Source of the DNA: Acidaminococcaceae bacterium
GTDB taxonomy: Bacteria > Bacillota > Negativicutes > Acidaminococcales > Acidaminococcaceae
Length of the DNA stretch: 64,000 nucleotides
Assembly: GCA_017405945.1 (NCBI GenBank)
Contig: JAFQZL010000014.1
Span: 1 to 64,000 of the forward strand
Direction of reading: 5' to 3'
The position numbers and the translations under genes were made by a program. Below are positions 1 to 8,486 of this stretch, piece after piece. The notes under the pieces are model-generated. The model was not told the DNA's origin. It worked only from the letters and a program-made list of their open reading frames with translations, and searched no databases. The stretch's first letter is position 1, and every line of letters begins with the position of its first letter.

Positions 1-522
1 ACCGTATTCCAGTTTTTCGATACGACTGGCCAGACGTTGCGAATACTCCTCCGCCAGCGCCACAGTCTTATCCGCTGTCACAAAATGGTCTTCGCTTAAA
101 AAGAGCAGTTCTTCCCTGTTATCCATGCGGTCGATACGGAAATCGGAAATTTTTTCACGGATGGCATTCCAGATGGTAATCGTGTCGTTAAGGTGTTTCT
201 GATAGTCTTCGTCGTCCAGCCGGATAAGGTTCAGCTCTTTGCTGCCGTCCCGTAAGCCCAGCACGATTTTGTTGATCCGTTCCTCCAGCACCTGGTTCGT
301 GAATCCGGTCATCTCCAGCTTTACAAACCGCTGGGTCCCGCCCCGCATGATCCCGGCATAATTGACCACCCGGGCCGTTCCCTGCAGGCGGCGGATATCG
401 ATCATCATCAACGCCACCAGCCCGGCCAGAATCACCAGAACTGCCACAAGAACGTAACGTTCCGCTTTTTTCATACTGTCCTGCTGCTCCGCGGATTTCA
501 GCAGCGACAGAAGTTCGTTCAT
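1..522 (-). CDS. Membrane sensor protein, N-terminal part (cut by window edge)
   Basis: An open frame runs from an ATG at 522 to the window edge, giving the first 174 residues of a longer protein. A GAGGGG ribosome site lies about 10 nt upstream. Residues about 23-42 form one hydrophobic transmembrane helix. It is followed by an extracytoplasmic stretch with the pattern RVVNYAGIMRGGTQRFVKLE. I associate that pattern with the sensor regions of Firmicutes GGDEF or histidine-kinase proteins. The segment after it is helical and charged, as expected of a sensor helical bundle. The output domain lies outside the window, so the signalling type (diguanylate cyclase, phosphodiesterase or kinase) cannot be read. 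Function beyond 'membrane sensor' is inference. Confidence 0.6.
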   Translation of the reverse strand, partial: MNELLSLLKSAEQQDSMKKAERYVLVAVLVILAGLVALMMIDIRRLQGTARVVNYAGIMRGGTQRFVKLEMTGFTNQVLEERINKIVLGLRDGSKELNLIRLDDEDYQKHLNDTITIWNAIREKISDFRIDRMDNREELLFLSEDHFVTADKTVALAEEYSQRLASRIEKLEYG

Positions 523-635
523 AATCAATGGCCCCCTCAATGTACCCTATGGATAATATACCGCATTCATCCTCTGTTTTCAATCCAACTTTTATAACTA
601 TATAATATCCAAAACTGCACAATAATTGCAAACTA

Positions 636-1445
636 TTAACGGAAATATTTACGCTGCCGTAACCCTTCAAACAGAATAATCCCTGCTGCCATGGCCACGT
701 TCATGGATTCCGCCTGCCCGACCATGGGAATGAACAGCCTTGTTTCCGCCGCGGCCTGCAGCTCTTCCGCCACACCATTGGCCTCGTTGCCAAAAATAAA
801 AGCCATTTTTTTGCTGAGATCCGCTTTATACATATTTTGCGCATTCTTCAGGGCGGTAGCCGCCGGTTCGTAGCCATGGCGGTAGCACCAGGTAAGCGCT
901 TCCTCCGGAAAAACATCCTGGATAACGGGCAAATGGAACAGCGAACCCATGGAAGCCCGCACCACTTTTGGCGAAAAAACATCTACACAACCTTCCAGCA
1001 GAATGATGCCCAACGCCCCCACCGCGTCTGCCGTACGTATAATCGTGCCCAGGTTGCCCGGGTCCTGAATACGGTCCAGAATGAGGACAGGCGCGTTGTT
1101 ATCCGATGCCGTTCCCGGGCGCAGCTTCTGCAGACTGTCTTCCGGCATTTTAATGACAGCCAGCACGCCCTGGGGCGTTTTTGTATCGCTGAGTTTTGCC
1201 ATTACTTTTTCATCGATACAGTAAAGGCGCACGCCCTTTTCTTCTGCTGTTTTTATGATCTCATTCAATTTGCCTTCTTCAGTCTTTATAAAAAACAGAC
1301 CGGCCACATCAGCATATTGTACCGCTTCTGCCACCGCGCGCAGACCTTCCGCAAAAAAAGTCCCGGTTTCCGCGCGGTATTTTTTTTGTTTCAGGTTTGC
1401 AACATCTTTTACATGCCGGTTGTTCACGCTGGTAATAAACTCCAT
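636..1445 (-). CDS. SpoU/TrmH-family RNA 2'-O-ribose methyltransferase
   Basis: A 269-residue protein of the SPOUT class that methylates 2'-hydroxyls of rRNA or tRNA with S-adenosylmethionine. Residues 1-100 form the substrate-binding region, starting with the typical 'ITSVNNRHVK' opening. The knotted catalytic domain covers about 118-262. It has motif 1 (LDRIQDPGNLGTIIRTADA, 123-141), motif 2 (FIFGNEANGV, 216-225) and motif 3 (ESMNVAMAAGIILFE, 246-260). It lies downstream of rplT behind a terminator, in the same direction, so it probably has its own transcript or depends on read-through. The exact target nucleotide cannot be told from sequence. RlmB-like or YsgA-like 23S methylation is the usual family role. 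Confidence 0.9.
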   Translation of the reverse strand: MEFITSVNNRHVKDVANLKQKKYRAETGTFFAEGLRAVAEAVQYADVAGLFFIKTEEGKLNEIIKTAEEKGVRLYCIDEKVMAKLSDTKTPQGVLAVIKMPEDSLQKLRPGTASDNNAPVLILDRIQDPGNLGTIIRTADAVGALGIILLEGCVDVFSPKVVRASMGSLFHLPVIQDVFPEEALTWCYRHGYEPAATALKNAQNMYKADLSKKMAFIFGNEANGVAEELQAAAETRLFIPMVGQAESMNVAMAAGIILFEGLRQRKYFR

Positions 1446-1534
1446 GATCGTTCTCCTGCACTTTTTCCGTTAGATAAATCCGGAAATACTTTTATACATT
1501 GATTATATCATACCGCAACTCTTTCACACAAAAT

Positions 1535-1571
1535 AAAAAGAGCCTGAACAAAACTCATTCAGGCTCTTTGA
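1535..1571 (-). terminator. Terminator of the infC-rpmI-rplT operon
   Basis: An inverted repeat (AGAGCCTGAA at 1539-1548 and TTCAGGCTCT at 1558-1567) is followed on the minus strand by a T-rich run, TTTTTATTTT. It lies 13 nt beyond the rplT stop codon, which fits an intrinsic terminator. Confidence 0.85.
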
Positions 1572-1583
1572 TTTCGTTTACGG

Positions 1584-1940
1584 TTATGCCAGCGCGCTTT
1601 TTGCGGTTTCAACCAGCTTTGCAAATGCAGCAGCGTCGTTGATTGCCATATCAGCCAGCACTTTGCGGTCCAGCGCAATACCGGCTTTGGTCAGGCCGCA
1701 GATGAAACGGCTGTAAGACAGACCGTTAGCGCGGGTAGCCGCGTTGATACGGGCAATCCACAGACGACGGAACTCGCGTTTTTTGGCACGGCGGTCACGG
1801 CGTGCGTACATCAGCGCTTTCATTACGGTTTCATTAGCTTTTCTGAACAACAGATGCTTTGCCCCGCGGTAACCTTTTGCCAGTTTCAGAATGTGTTTAT
1901 GACGACGATGGGCAGTTACGCCAACTTTAATTCTTGCCAT
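1584..1940 (-). CDS. rplT: 50S ribosomal protein L20
   Basis: A 118-residue basic protein, the normal length for L20. It opens [20 protein letters not shown] and contains the conserved [16 protein letters not shown] and [20 protein letters not shown] segments, the latter kept short here as R-rich region 45-62. L20 binds 23S rRNA early in large-subunit assembly. In Bacillus it also represses its own operon by binding the infC leader. It is the last gene of infC-rpmI-rplT and is followed by a strong terminator. Confidence 0.98.
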   Translation of the reverse strand: MARIKVGVTAHRRHKHILKLAKGYRGAKHLLFRKANETVMKALMYARRDRRAKKREFRRLWIARINAATRANGLSYSRFICGLTKAGIALDRKVLADMAINDAAAFAKLVETAKSALA

Positions 1941-1969
1941 GATTGTTCTCCTCCTGTATCCTCAAACTC

Positions 1970-2167
1970 TTATGCGTACGGCAGCATTTTTGCTACGCGT
2001 TCATGATCGGTTTTGTGAACGAGACCTGCTTTACGCAGATTTCTCTTACGGGCAGGAGATTTATGTTCCAGAATGTGGCTGCGAAACGCCTTCGCGCGTT
2101 TGAATTCACCGGTACCGGTAACTTTGAAGCGTTTTGCCGCGCTTCTGCGGGTTTTCATCTTAGGCAT
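1970..2167 (-). CDS. rpmI: 50S ribosomal protein L35
   Basis: A 65-residue, very basic protein beginning [20 protein letters not shown], which is the L35 signature. It ends in the usual [15 protein letters not shown] tail. L35 is a small structural protein of the large ribosomal subunit. It sits 15 nt after infC and 29 nt before rplT on the minus strand, the standard translation-factor and ribosomal-protein operon. A ribosome site of GGAGG type precedes the start. Confidence 0.98.
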   Translation of the reverse strand: MPKMKTRRSAAKRFKVTGTGEFKRAKAFRSHILEHKSPARKRNLRKAGLVHKTDHERVAKMLPYA

Positions 2168-2182
2168 AGTTTACATCCTCCT

Positions 2183-2698
2183 TCATTTACTTTTAGGCGC
2201 AACGATCATGGTCATGTTGCGTCCTTCCAATTTCGGTTTCTTTTCTACGATGGCTGCGGGACCCAGTTCCTCAGCCATTCTGACCAGCAGCGCCTCGCCC
2301 AGCTCCGGATGGCTCATTTCACGGCCACGGAACATAATCGTAACCTTGACCTTGTTGCCCTCCTCCAGGAAACGCGCCGCATTTTTAAACTTAACGCCAA
2401 AGTCATGGTCTTCAATACCGGGGCGCAGCTTTACTTCTTTAATTTCAAAGACTTTTTGTTTCTTACGGGCTTCTTTTTCCCGTTTCTGCTGCTCATAACG
2501 ATATTTGCCATAGTCCAATATCTTGCACACGGGGGGACGGGCCTGCGGGGAAATTTCCACCAGGTCCAGATGACGTTCCTGGGCAATGGCATTCGCCTCG
2601 CGGCTGGACATAATGCCCAGCTGCTGTCCGTTCTCGTCAATTACGCGTACCTCGCGCCAGCGGATATCATCGTTAATGCGTAAGTCTGCCTTGCTTAT
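2183..2698 (-). CDS. infC: Translation initiation factor IF-3 (ATA start codon)
   Basis: IF-3 binds the 30S subunit, prevents early 50S joining and proofreads the start codon. The first ATG in frame (2611) would give only 142 residues and cut off the conserved N-terminal segment. Reading further upstream in frame adds SKADLRINDDIRWREVRVI, the typical IF-3 beginning. It leads back to an ATA codon at 2698-2696, 7 nt after a GGAGGTG ribosome site. The next upstream codons are GCT, ACC and a TGA stop, so ATA is the only sensible start. This gives 171 residues, the normal length. Rare start codons (ATT in E. coli) are known for infC and allow IF-3 to repress its own translation. The C-terminal domain carries the KVTIMFRGREMSHPE motif. 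Confidence 0.95.
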   Translation of the reverse strand: MSKADLRINDDIRWREVRVIDENGQQLGIMSSREANAIAQERHLDLVEISPQARPPVCKILDYGKYRYEQQKREKEARKKQKVFEIKEVKLRPGIEDHDFGVKFKNAARFLEEGNKVKVTIMFRGREMSHPELGEALLVRMAEELGPAAIVEKKPKLEGRNMTMIVAPKSK

Positions 2699-2836
2699 AG
2701 CGGTTCACCTCCAAAACAGGATATGTAACAAAAATGAAAACGCGGGCGGAACAAAATCCACCCGCGCGAATCGCTGTATTCAACCCTGTCGAGCGTAGCC
2801 GCAAGGTGAGAAGCGGATGGCTTCTTCTTTGTTACT
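2699..2836 (-). promoter_or_regulatory. infC operon leader with L20-type attenuator hairpin
   Basis: About 138 nt lie between the predicted transcription start and infC. On the minus strand they contain a CCGCTTCTCACCTTGCGG segment that I recall from L20 leaders of Firmicutes. Next comes a GC-rich hairpin at 2741-2766 (CGCGGG...CCCGCG with one G-U pair) and then TTTTCATTTTTGTT, which looks like an intrinsic terminator. This fits the L20 leader class, in which L20 or S-box-like folding controls read-through. The family assignment is by recall, not by a covariance search. Confidence 0.65.
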
Positions 2837-2841
2837 GAGAT

Positions 2842-2870
2842 ATGTTAGCACGTAATGTCTTCTATGTCAA
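2842..2870 (-). promoter_or_regulatory. Promoter of infC-rpmI-rplT
   Basis: A perfect -35 TTGACA (2870-2865) and a -10 TAACAT (2847-2842) are separated by 17 nt on the minus strand, just upstream of the leader RNA. Confidence 0.8.
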
Positions 2871-2901
2871 GAGGGGAAAGTGTTTTTAACTAAAAATCTT
2901 C

Positions 2902-3483
2902 TTACGGATGCGTTCCGGTTGCCAGGTAGAACACCAGCCCGGCTATGCCGGAAGAAAACAGGAGCTTGATCGTGCCTGTCTTTTTCTTCAGCATGATATA
3001 TGTCAGGATGAAAATCAGGACTGCGATTTTATCCGTCTGCATCACATCCACCGGAAGTTTTTCCTTGTTCCAGAAAGCAAGCAGCATGATATCCAGACCG
3101 GCTCTGGCAATCAGGGCGACCACGGCGGGGCGCAGGCCGTTCAGGATGCCCCGGATAGGGCCAACATTTCCATATTTGTAATACAGGTACGCCAGCAGCA
3201 GGACAATCACCACCGAAGGAAAAACGAAGCCGGCTGTAGCCGCAATGGAACCGGGAATACCCGCCACTTTGCTGCCTACAAACGTAGCGGCATTGATCCC
3301 GATGGGACCCGGCGTCATCTGGGAGATCGTAAAAATATCCACGAACTCGTTCATGGACATCCAGCCGTATTTCTCGATGACCTCGACCTGGATCAGGGGC
3401 ATGGAAGCATAGCCGCCGCCTACACAGAATACACCGACCATAGCAAAGCTGATAAATAACTGCAGCAATATATCCATATTCAT
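2902..3483 (-). CDS. Chromate transporter family protein, second half-subunit
   Basis: A 193-residue membrane protein of the short-chain ChrA (CHR) family. It has about five or six hydrophobic segments and the family motifs FCVGGGYASMPLI near residues 19-31 and QMTPGPIGINAATFVG near 54-69. Short CHR proteins usually act as pairs with opposite membrane topology and export chromate in exchange for sulfate. The pair partner is immediately upstream (3492-4091), with 8 nt between the genes. Many family members in gut anaerobes may carry other anions, so chromate is only the family name. Confidence 0.88.
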   Translation of the reverse strand: MNMDILLQLFISFAMVGVFCVGGGYASMPLIQVEVIEKYGWMSMNEFVDIFTISQMTPGPIGINAATFVGSKVAGIPGSIAATAGFVFPSVVIVLLLAYLYYKYGNVGPIRGILNGLRPAVVALIARAGLDIMLLAFWNKEKLPVDVMQTDKIAVLIFILTYIMLKKKTGTIKLLFSSGIAGLVFYLATGTHP

Positions 3484-3491
3484 CAGCCCCC

Positions 3492-4091
3492 TTAATTATA
3501 CTGGGAATCGCGCATCAGGAAAAAACCGATGACAGCGTCCACCAAAATGATATGCATAATATCAATCTTCAGGAAATAAGAAGCAATAAAAGTCCCTGCC
3601 ATAATCAGAAGCGGTAATGCCAGCTTTTTCTTCATCTGTTTCACCAGCAGGCCCAGCACAACATCCAGCAGGATCGCGGTTACACCACACTGCATCCCTT
3701 TCAGGAACATGCGTACATAAGGATTGGTCGCAAACGCATCATAACAGTAGGAAACCACGGTCAGGGTAATCAGCGGCGGAAGCACGGTTGCCAGCAGTGC
3801 CGTAAAAGTTCCTAATATGCCGCCCAGACGGTATCCCATAATAATAGAGGCATTGACCGCCACTGCGCCCGGGGCGCTCTGGGCAATAGATACCAGGTCA
3901 AGAGATTCGTTTTCCTTCATCCAGCCGTATTCATCCACATATTTCGCCTTCATCAGCGGAATCAGCACAAAGCCGCCGCCCACGGTAAAGGCGCTGATAA
4001 TAAAAGTGGAAATAAATAATCTGCTGTAGCTGAACGGTTTATTAAAAACCGCTTTTTCCAGCTTTTCTTCCGTAACTTTGGTCTCGTCCAT
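3492..4091 (-). CDS. Chromate transporter family protein, first half-subunit
   Basis: A 199-residue paralogue of the next gene. It has a cytoplasmic N-terminal tail of about 22 residues, then membrane segments with the CHR motifs FTVGGGFVLIPLMKAKYV (about 36-53) and AQSAPGAVAVNASI (about 71-84). In this copy the usual PGP has become APGA. Two short CHR genes in tandem normally form a heterodimer. The gene follows a small membrane protein gene (4127-4333) and DUF4127 in the same direction, probably as one transcription unit. Confidence 0.88.
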   Translation of the reverse strand: MDETKVTEEKLEKAVFNKPFSYSRLFISTFIISAFTVGGGFVLIPLMKAKYVDEYGWMKENESLDLVSIAQSAPGAVAVNASIIMGYRLGGILGTFTALLATVLPPLITLTVVSYCYDAFATNPYVRMFLKGMQCGVTAILLDVVLGLLVKQMKKKLALPLLIMAGTFIASYFLKIDIMHIILVDAVIGFFLMRDSQYN

Positions 4092-4126
4092 AACTCCTCC
4101 GGATGCATTGACACTGTTGTTTATGT

Positions 4127-4333
4127 CTATTGCTTTCGCCCCCGCATATTCTTAAACCAGTAGAGGGGAAAGAATATGATCCATGCCATAAAAGTCCCGA
4201 TCGCCCATAACAACGCCCGCGGATTATTATGGTTACGCGCGTCATTATGGACATAGTAGGCCAGATACAGGGATATTATGATAGCGAAAGGACTGATACC
4301 CGTTACGCCCGGCTCAAAAATAGAATCCAGCAT
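4127..4333 (-). CDS. Small membrane protein, unknown function
   Basis: A 68-residue protein with two hydrophobic stretches (about 15-27 and 41-59) joined by a polar loop, and a basic C-terminus (FKNMRGRKQ). I do not recognise a named family, though short 'YVHNDARN...ALLW' proteins occur widely in Firmicutes. It lies between the DUF4127 gene and the chromate transporter pair with short spacers, all on the minus strand. It is probably a real gene, because it has a ribosome site (GGAGAG-type) and fits the co-directional spacing. Function is unknown. Confidence 0.6.
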   Translation of the reverse strand: MLDSIFEPGVTGISPFAIIISLYLAYYVHNDARNHNNPRALLWAIGTFMAWIIFFPLYWFKNMRGRKQ

Positions 4334-4375
4334 AGTCCTGCTCTCCTTCTGATAAACTTCTGCGCCGTATCCTGT

Positions 4376-6040
4376 TCATTTCGAATACACCGGTACATCC
4401 GGCAGCATTCCTTTTGCAGAACGGCTGCGGGACCGGAATTTGTTTCTATCCTGCTGCAGTTTCACGATATCCACTTCAAACAACCGGTTCCAGGGGAATA
4501 CCACGTCAAATTTCGTCCCTGCCGTTATATCATAATTCACCGCCAGCCGGCTGATAATACCCAGGGCCTGTTTTTTGATTTTCGGCATCATTTCATTTAA
4601 AGTGTATTTGTATGCCGGCTTTTTATTCTTTTCCAGTTCATCCGTAATAAGCCGCCGGGCATTAGACTGATAATACCAGTCGTCCAAAATACGTTCCCGC
4701 ATCAGCATCAGTTGCTTTTCTTTCGCGATCCGGGGCGCCAGCATCCCCTGGGCGATTGCGAAACCGATGGTATTGTCCGCCGTATTCCATCCGTTGTAGG
4801 CAGATAATTTTTCCGTAAAGCCCCGTAACGACATTTCGTTCATAAAGCCGTTATCGCCGCCGTTGGAAAAAGCTACGTCAGCCAGTGAAATATTCGTTCC
4901 CTTTTCCAGCATTTTCCCCAGATTCACAATATAGCGTTTATTGGCCGGAGAAGCATAATACTGGTTTGAGAGACTGGTGGAGTCGTACATCGTTCCGTCC
5001 GCCGGCGTATTGATAGCCAGGATAACGTCCGCAGCATCAGGGCTGTACACAATTTTACCGCCGGCCGCAATGATCTGCTCCGGAACCGATTTCCCCAGCG
5101 GCATATCAGAATATTGCGGAATGGTTTTGGGACCTGCCCCTTCCACGTAAAGCGGGCAAATCGCCGGAGTCCGGCCGGTCAGATCGTTTACCGCCCGCGT
5201 TAACAGCAGCAGGCCCAATTGGTCCACACCGGGCAGAATCTGAAAGGATTCATCGGAAAGATATGCATTGTTCAGGGAAATTTTACGCGCTTCCATGTGG
5301 GTATGGGACAAAGGCGCGTTATCATCCTTGCCAATAGCAAAATAATCAAAACGCCCCACCCGGGTCAGCATAGCAAGTTCATGATTGATTGCCATGTTCT
5401 TATTGCGACGGTCCAGCCAGTCTTTCAGATGAGCCCTGGCCAGATTCCGTTCAAACGCGCCAACCTCAAAATCTTCCAACAGTGTTTCCGCATGCAGGTC
5501 CGACTTGTCGGAAAGCTGGGAGTAGCGGTAAATGGCAGGACCCACATTGGAATAGTAAGCCGGTTCTACGTTGCCATAGCTTTCCCGTGGTGTCCGCATC
5601 AGAGTGCTGAATCCGTAAAAACGGGTATCTTTATCCATACGCAGGTTCTGCAGCCGTTTGACCTTCGCTTCTAACTCGGGCATAGACATGGAATGCGTGC
5701 GGGATGCCACCAGACCCCCATAAATCAGGGCGTCTGTGGAAATTACGGCAGCATTTACCTTCTCAGCCCTGCTCTCCAGCCATTTCCACAGTTTCTCCGT
5801 ATCGGCCGGAGCCGTACGGGTCGCCAGCAGATTTTCCGGCGGCGTATAGATTTTATAGCCTGCCGCTTCCATAACCTTCACCGGGTACGAAAAGCAGACC
5901 GGGCGGTTATCCAGAGGGATAAACAGAAGCGCCGTTCTTTCTTTCGCCAGCGCTGCCGTTCCGGAAAGCATGCATAATATGAAACCGAGCAATGTTATAA
6001 AACGCTTAAACAAATGCAGTTTGTTCATGATAATTCCCAA
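4376..6040 (-). CDS. DUF4127 family secreted protein
   Basis: A 554-residue protein that begins with a signal peptide: a basic start, a hydrophobic core of about residues 12-28, and a cut after ALA. The mature part opens with the DUF4127 hallmark FIPLDNRPVCFSYP (about 41-54), followed by the TDALIYGGLVASR (about 101-113) and FYGFSTLMRTPRES (about 142-155) segments. The biochemical role of DUF4127 is not known to me. The signal peptide places it outside the cytoplasmic membrane. The frame starts at a TTG (6040), but an ATG four codons later (6028) gives the signal peptide directly and is equally likely. It is divergent from thrS and seems to lead a unit with the small membrane protein and chromate transporters. 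Confidence 0.8.
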   Translation of the reverse strand: MGIIMNKLHLFKRFITLLGFILCMLSGTAALAKERTALLFIPLDNRPVCFSYPVKVMEAAGYKIYTPPENLLATRTAPADTEKLWKWLESRAEKVNAAVISTDALIYGGLVASRTHSMSMPELEAKVKRLQNLRMDKDTRFYGFSTLMRTPRESYGNVEPAYYSNVGPAIYRYSQLSDKSDLHAETLLEDFEVGAFERNLARAHLKDWLDRRNKNMAINHELAMLTRVGRFDYFAIGKDDNAPLSHTHMEARKISLNNAYLSDESFQILPGVDQLGLLLLTRAVNDLTGRTPAICPLYVEGAGPKTIPQYSDMPLGKSVPEQIIAAGGKIVYSPDAADVILAINTPADGTMYDSTSLSNQYYASPANKRYIVNLGKMLEKGTNISLADVAFSNGGDNGFMNEMSLRGFTEKLSAYNGWNTADNTIGFAIAQGMLAPRIAKEKQLMLMRERILDDWYYQSNARRLITDELEKNKKPAYKYTLNEMMPKIKKQALGIISRLAVNYDITAGTKFDVVFPWNRLFEVDIVKLQQDRNKFRSRSRSAKGMLPDVPVYSK

Positions 6041-6165
6041 GATTCTCCCTTAATTGGAAAGTATAATACTCCATTTTAGTTTTGTGTTATATAATTATAA
6101 CGCAAGCCCATTTAAAAGGAAAGTACACTTTCTTAATTTTTATTACATTATGATAATTTTCACGC

Positions 6166-6193
6166 TTGACACGTAAATTTAAAGTGCTATAAT
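6166..6193 (+). promoter_or_regulatory. thrS promoter
   Basis: A consensus -35 TTGACA (6166-6171) and a consensus -10 TATAAT (6188-6193) with a 16-nt spacer. They lie directly before the T-box leader. Confidence 0.85.
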
Positions 6194-6220
6194 TTACGCA
6201 TAAACAAAAACCTTAAAAGT

Positions 6221-6455
6221 AATGCGAAGGACCATGTTTTGCATACTGTCCTACAGAAAATGCCGCAATTGCTGAGAGCGGCAGCGCAAGCGTAAAACGG
6301 AACCACCTTCAAACTGCCTTGTGAAAAGTTTCTTCTGATTAGCAAGCGCCGCGTAAACTGCGTTACCGGTTCTTGAGTGGGCTGCCTGTGCGGCCAATGA
6401 GGGTGGAACCGCGATTAACCTCGTCCCTGTGTGTCGGGAACGGGGATTTTTTATT
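6221..6455 (+). ncRNA. T-box riboswitch, threonine type
   Basis: The leader of thrS reads uncharged tRNA-Thr and lets transcription continue when threonylation falls. The proximal arm of stem I pairs GAAGG (6226-6230) with CCTTC (6306-6310). Just inside it lies ACC (6302-6304) followed by A, which fits a Thr ACC specifier and its conserved 3' purine. The T-box sequence AATGAGGGTGGAACCGCG is at 6396-6413. A terminator hairpin (CTCGTCCC...GGGAACGGGG) ending in TTTTTTATTTT follows at about 6419-6455. Confidence 0.95.
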
Positions 6456-6569
6456 TTCCGGAAAAGTGTCTGTGATTCTTTCAGAAGATCCGTTCGGAAC
6501 AGTTTTCCGGTTTTGTTTGAAATCCTGCGTTACCAATGAAGCATTCGTTATTTTAGGAGGAAAATGGAA

Positions 6570-8486
6570 ATGTCAAATGTTAAAGTAACCTTAAAAGACG
6601 GCAGTGTCAAAGAGTTCGCTGCCGGCACCAGCTATCTGGAAATCGCCAAAAGCTTAAGTCAGAAATTAGGCAAGCAGGCATTGTTAGCCGTAGTGGACGG
6701 AGTGAACAAAGACCTCAGCGATACCGTTGAAAAAGATGCTGCCGTTGAATTTGTAACGCCCGATACCAAGGAAGGCCTGCATGCCATCCGTCATACAGCG
6801 TCCCATGTGATGGCCCAGGCCATCCAGCACCTGTTCCCTGGAGTAAAGTTCGCTATCGGTCCCGCCATCGACACCGGGTTCTATTATGACATCGACAGCG
6901 AGCATGTCTTCACGCCGGAAGACCTGACCGCCATTGAAAAGGAAATGGCAAAAATTGTAAAACAGAATCTTCCGCTGGTACGCAGCGAAGTGCCCCGCAA
7001 GGACGCTCTTTCCCGTTTTGCCGCGGAAAAGGAAATCTATAAAGTGGAGCTGATCAATGACCTGCCGGAAGATGCGGTCATCAGTCTGTACACCCAGGGC
7101 GACTTTACTGATCTGTGCGCCGGTCCCCACTGCCCCTCCACCGGTCGTGTAAAAGCCTTTAAGCTCATGAGCCTGGCCGGCGCTTACTGGCGCGGCAACG
7201 AAAAGAACAAAATGCTGCAGCGTATCTACGGCACCGCCTTCCCCAGCAAGGAAGAACTGGACGACTACCTGCACATGCTGGAAGAAGCCGAAAAGCGCGA
7301 TCACCGCAAGCTGGGTAAAGAACTGGATATCTTCAGCATGCATGACGAAGGCCCCGGCTTCCCCTTCTTCCATCCCAACGGCATGCGTCTGCGCAACGCC
7401 ATTCTGGAATACTGGCACCAGGTACACCGCAAATACCTGTATGAACAGGTCATGACCCCCATGATTATGAACCGGGATCTGTGGATCCGTTCCGGTCACT
7501 GGGATCATTACCGGGAAAATATGTATTTCACCAAGATTGACGACATGGATTACGCCATCAAACCTATGAACTGCCCCGGCGGGATGCTGGTCTACAATAC
7601 CCGGCCCCACTCCTACAAAGAACTCCCGCTGCGTTACGCAGAACTGGGTCTGGTACACCGTCACGAACTGTCCGGCGCGCTGCACGGTCTGTTCCGTGTC
7701 CGCTGCTTCACCCAGGATGATGCCCATATTTTCATGACTCCGGAACAGATCCAGCCGGAAATCACCAACGTAATCAAACTGTTTAATGAAGTGTACTCCA
7801 CATTCGGCCTGAAATACCATGCCGAGCTGTCCACCCGTCCGGAAAATTCCATGGGTGATGACGCTTCCTGGGAACTGGCGACGGAAGGCCTGCGTAAAGC
7901 GCTGGAAGCCAACCATCTGGATTACATCGTCAATGAAGGTGACGGCGCCTTCTATGGCCCGAAGATCGACTTCCACCTGCAGGATTCCATCGGTCGTACC
8001 TGGCAGTGCGGCACTATCCAGCTGGATATGCAGCTGCCGGAAAAGTTCAACTGCGAATATACAGGGGAAGACGGGCTGAAACACCGTCCGGTCATGATCC
8101 ATCGCGTTGTTTACGGTTCCATCGAACGCTTCATCGGCATCCTGATCGAACACTATGCCGGTTCCTTCCCTGTCTGGATGGCACCCAATCAGGTTCGTGT
8201 AATGCCCATCACCGACAAGCAGCAGGCCTATGCCAGAGAAATCAACGACAAGCTGTTTGCCCTGGGTTACCGCACCCAGCTGGACGACCGCAATGAAAAG
8301 ATCGGCAAAAAGATCCGGGAAGCCCAGGTACAGAAGGTACCTTTCATGCTGATTGTCGGCGAAAAAGAAGCAGAAACCGGTACTGTTGCAGTCCGTCAGC
8401 GCCACGGCGGCGATCTGGGCGCTATGAGTCTGGACGATTTCATCGCCCGCATGCAGAAGGATATTGACGAAAAGGTGAATGACTAA
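6570..8486 (+). CDS. thrS: Threonyl-tRNA synthetase
   Basis: A class II aminoacyl-tRNA synthetase that attaches threonine to tRNA-Thr and edits mischarged serine. It has 638 residues, normal for the family. In order it shows a TGS domain (about 1-62), a second additional editing domain with the HTASHVMAQA zinc-type motif, and the catalytic core. The core has motif 2 (FRVRCFTQDDAHIF) and motif 3 (GSIERFIGILIEHYAG), and an anticodon-binding domain follows from about 540. PMNCPGGML marks the zinc-binding cysteine. AGGAGG lies 9 nt before the ATG at 6570. An ATG two codons earlier (6564) is only 3 nt from that site and is less likely. Expression is controlled by the T-box upstream. Confidence 0.98.
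   Translation: MSNVKVTLKDGSVKEFAAGTSYLEIAKSLSQKLGKQALLAVVDGVNKDLSDTVEKDAAVEFVTPDTKEGLHAIRHTASHVMAQAIQHLFPGVKFAIGPAIDTGFYYDIDSEHVFTPEDLTAIEKEMAKIVKQNLPLVRSEVPRKDALSRFAAEKEIYKVELINDLPEDAVISLYTQGDFTDLCAGPHCPSTGRVKAFKLMSLAGAYWRGNEKNKMLQRIYGTAFPSKEELDDYLHMLEEAEKRDHRKLGKELDIFSMHDEGPGFPFFHPNGMRLRNAILEYWHQVHRKYLYEQVMTPMIMNRDLWIRSGHWDHYRENMYFTKIDDMDYAIKPMNCPGGMLVYNTRPHSYKELPLRYAELGLVHRHELSGALHGLFRVRCFTQDDAHIFMTPEQIQPEITNVIKLFNEVYSTFGLKYHAELSTRPENSMGDDASWELATEGLRKALEANHLDYIVNEGDGAFYGPKIDFHLQDSIGRTWQCGTIQLDMQLPEKFNCEYTGEDGLKHRPVMIHRVVYGSIERFIGILIEHYAGSFPVWMAPNQVRVMPITDKQQAYAREINDKLFALGYRTQLDDRNEKIGKKIREAQVQKVPFMLIVGEKEAETGTVAVRQRHGGDLGAMSLDDFIARMQKDIDEKVND

Noticed and set aside
188..670. 160-residue minus-strand open frame
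   Set aside because: It overlaps the better-supported truncated sensor frame (start 522) and is rich in Gly/Arg/Asp, typical of an out-of-frame reading.
6086..6101. GTTATA...TATAAC inverted sequence before the DUF4127 gene
   Set aside because: AT-rich and overlapping a likely -10 box; too simple to call an operator.
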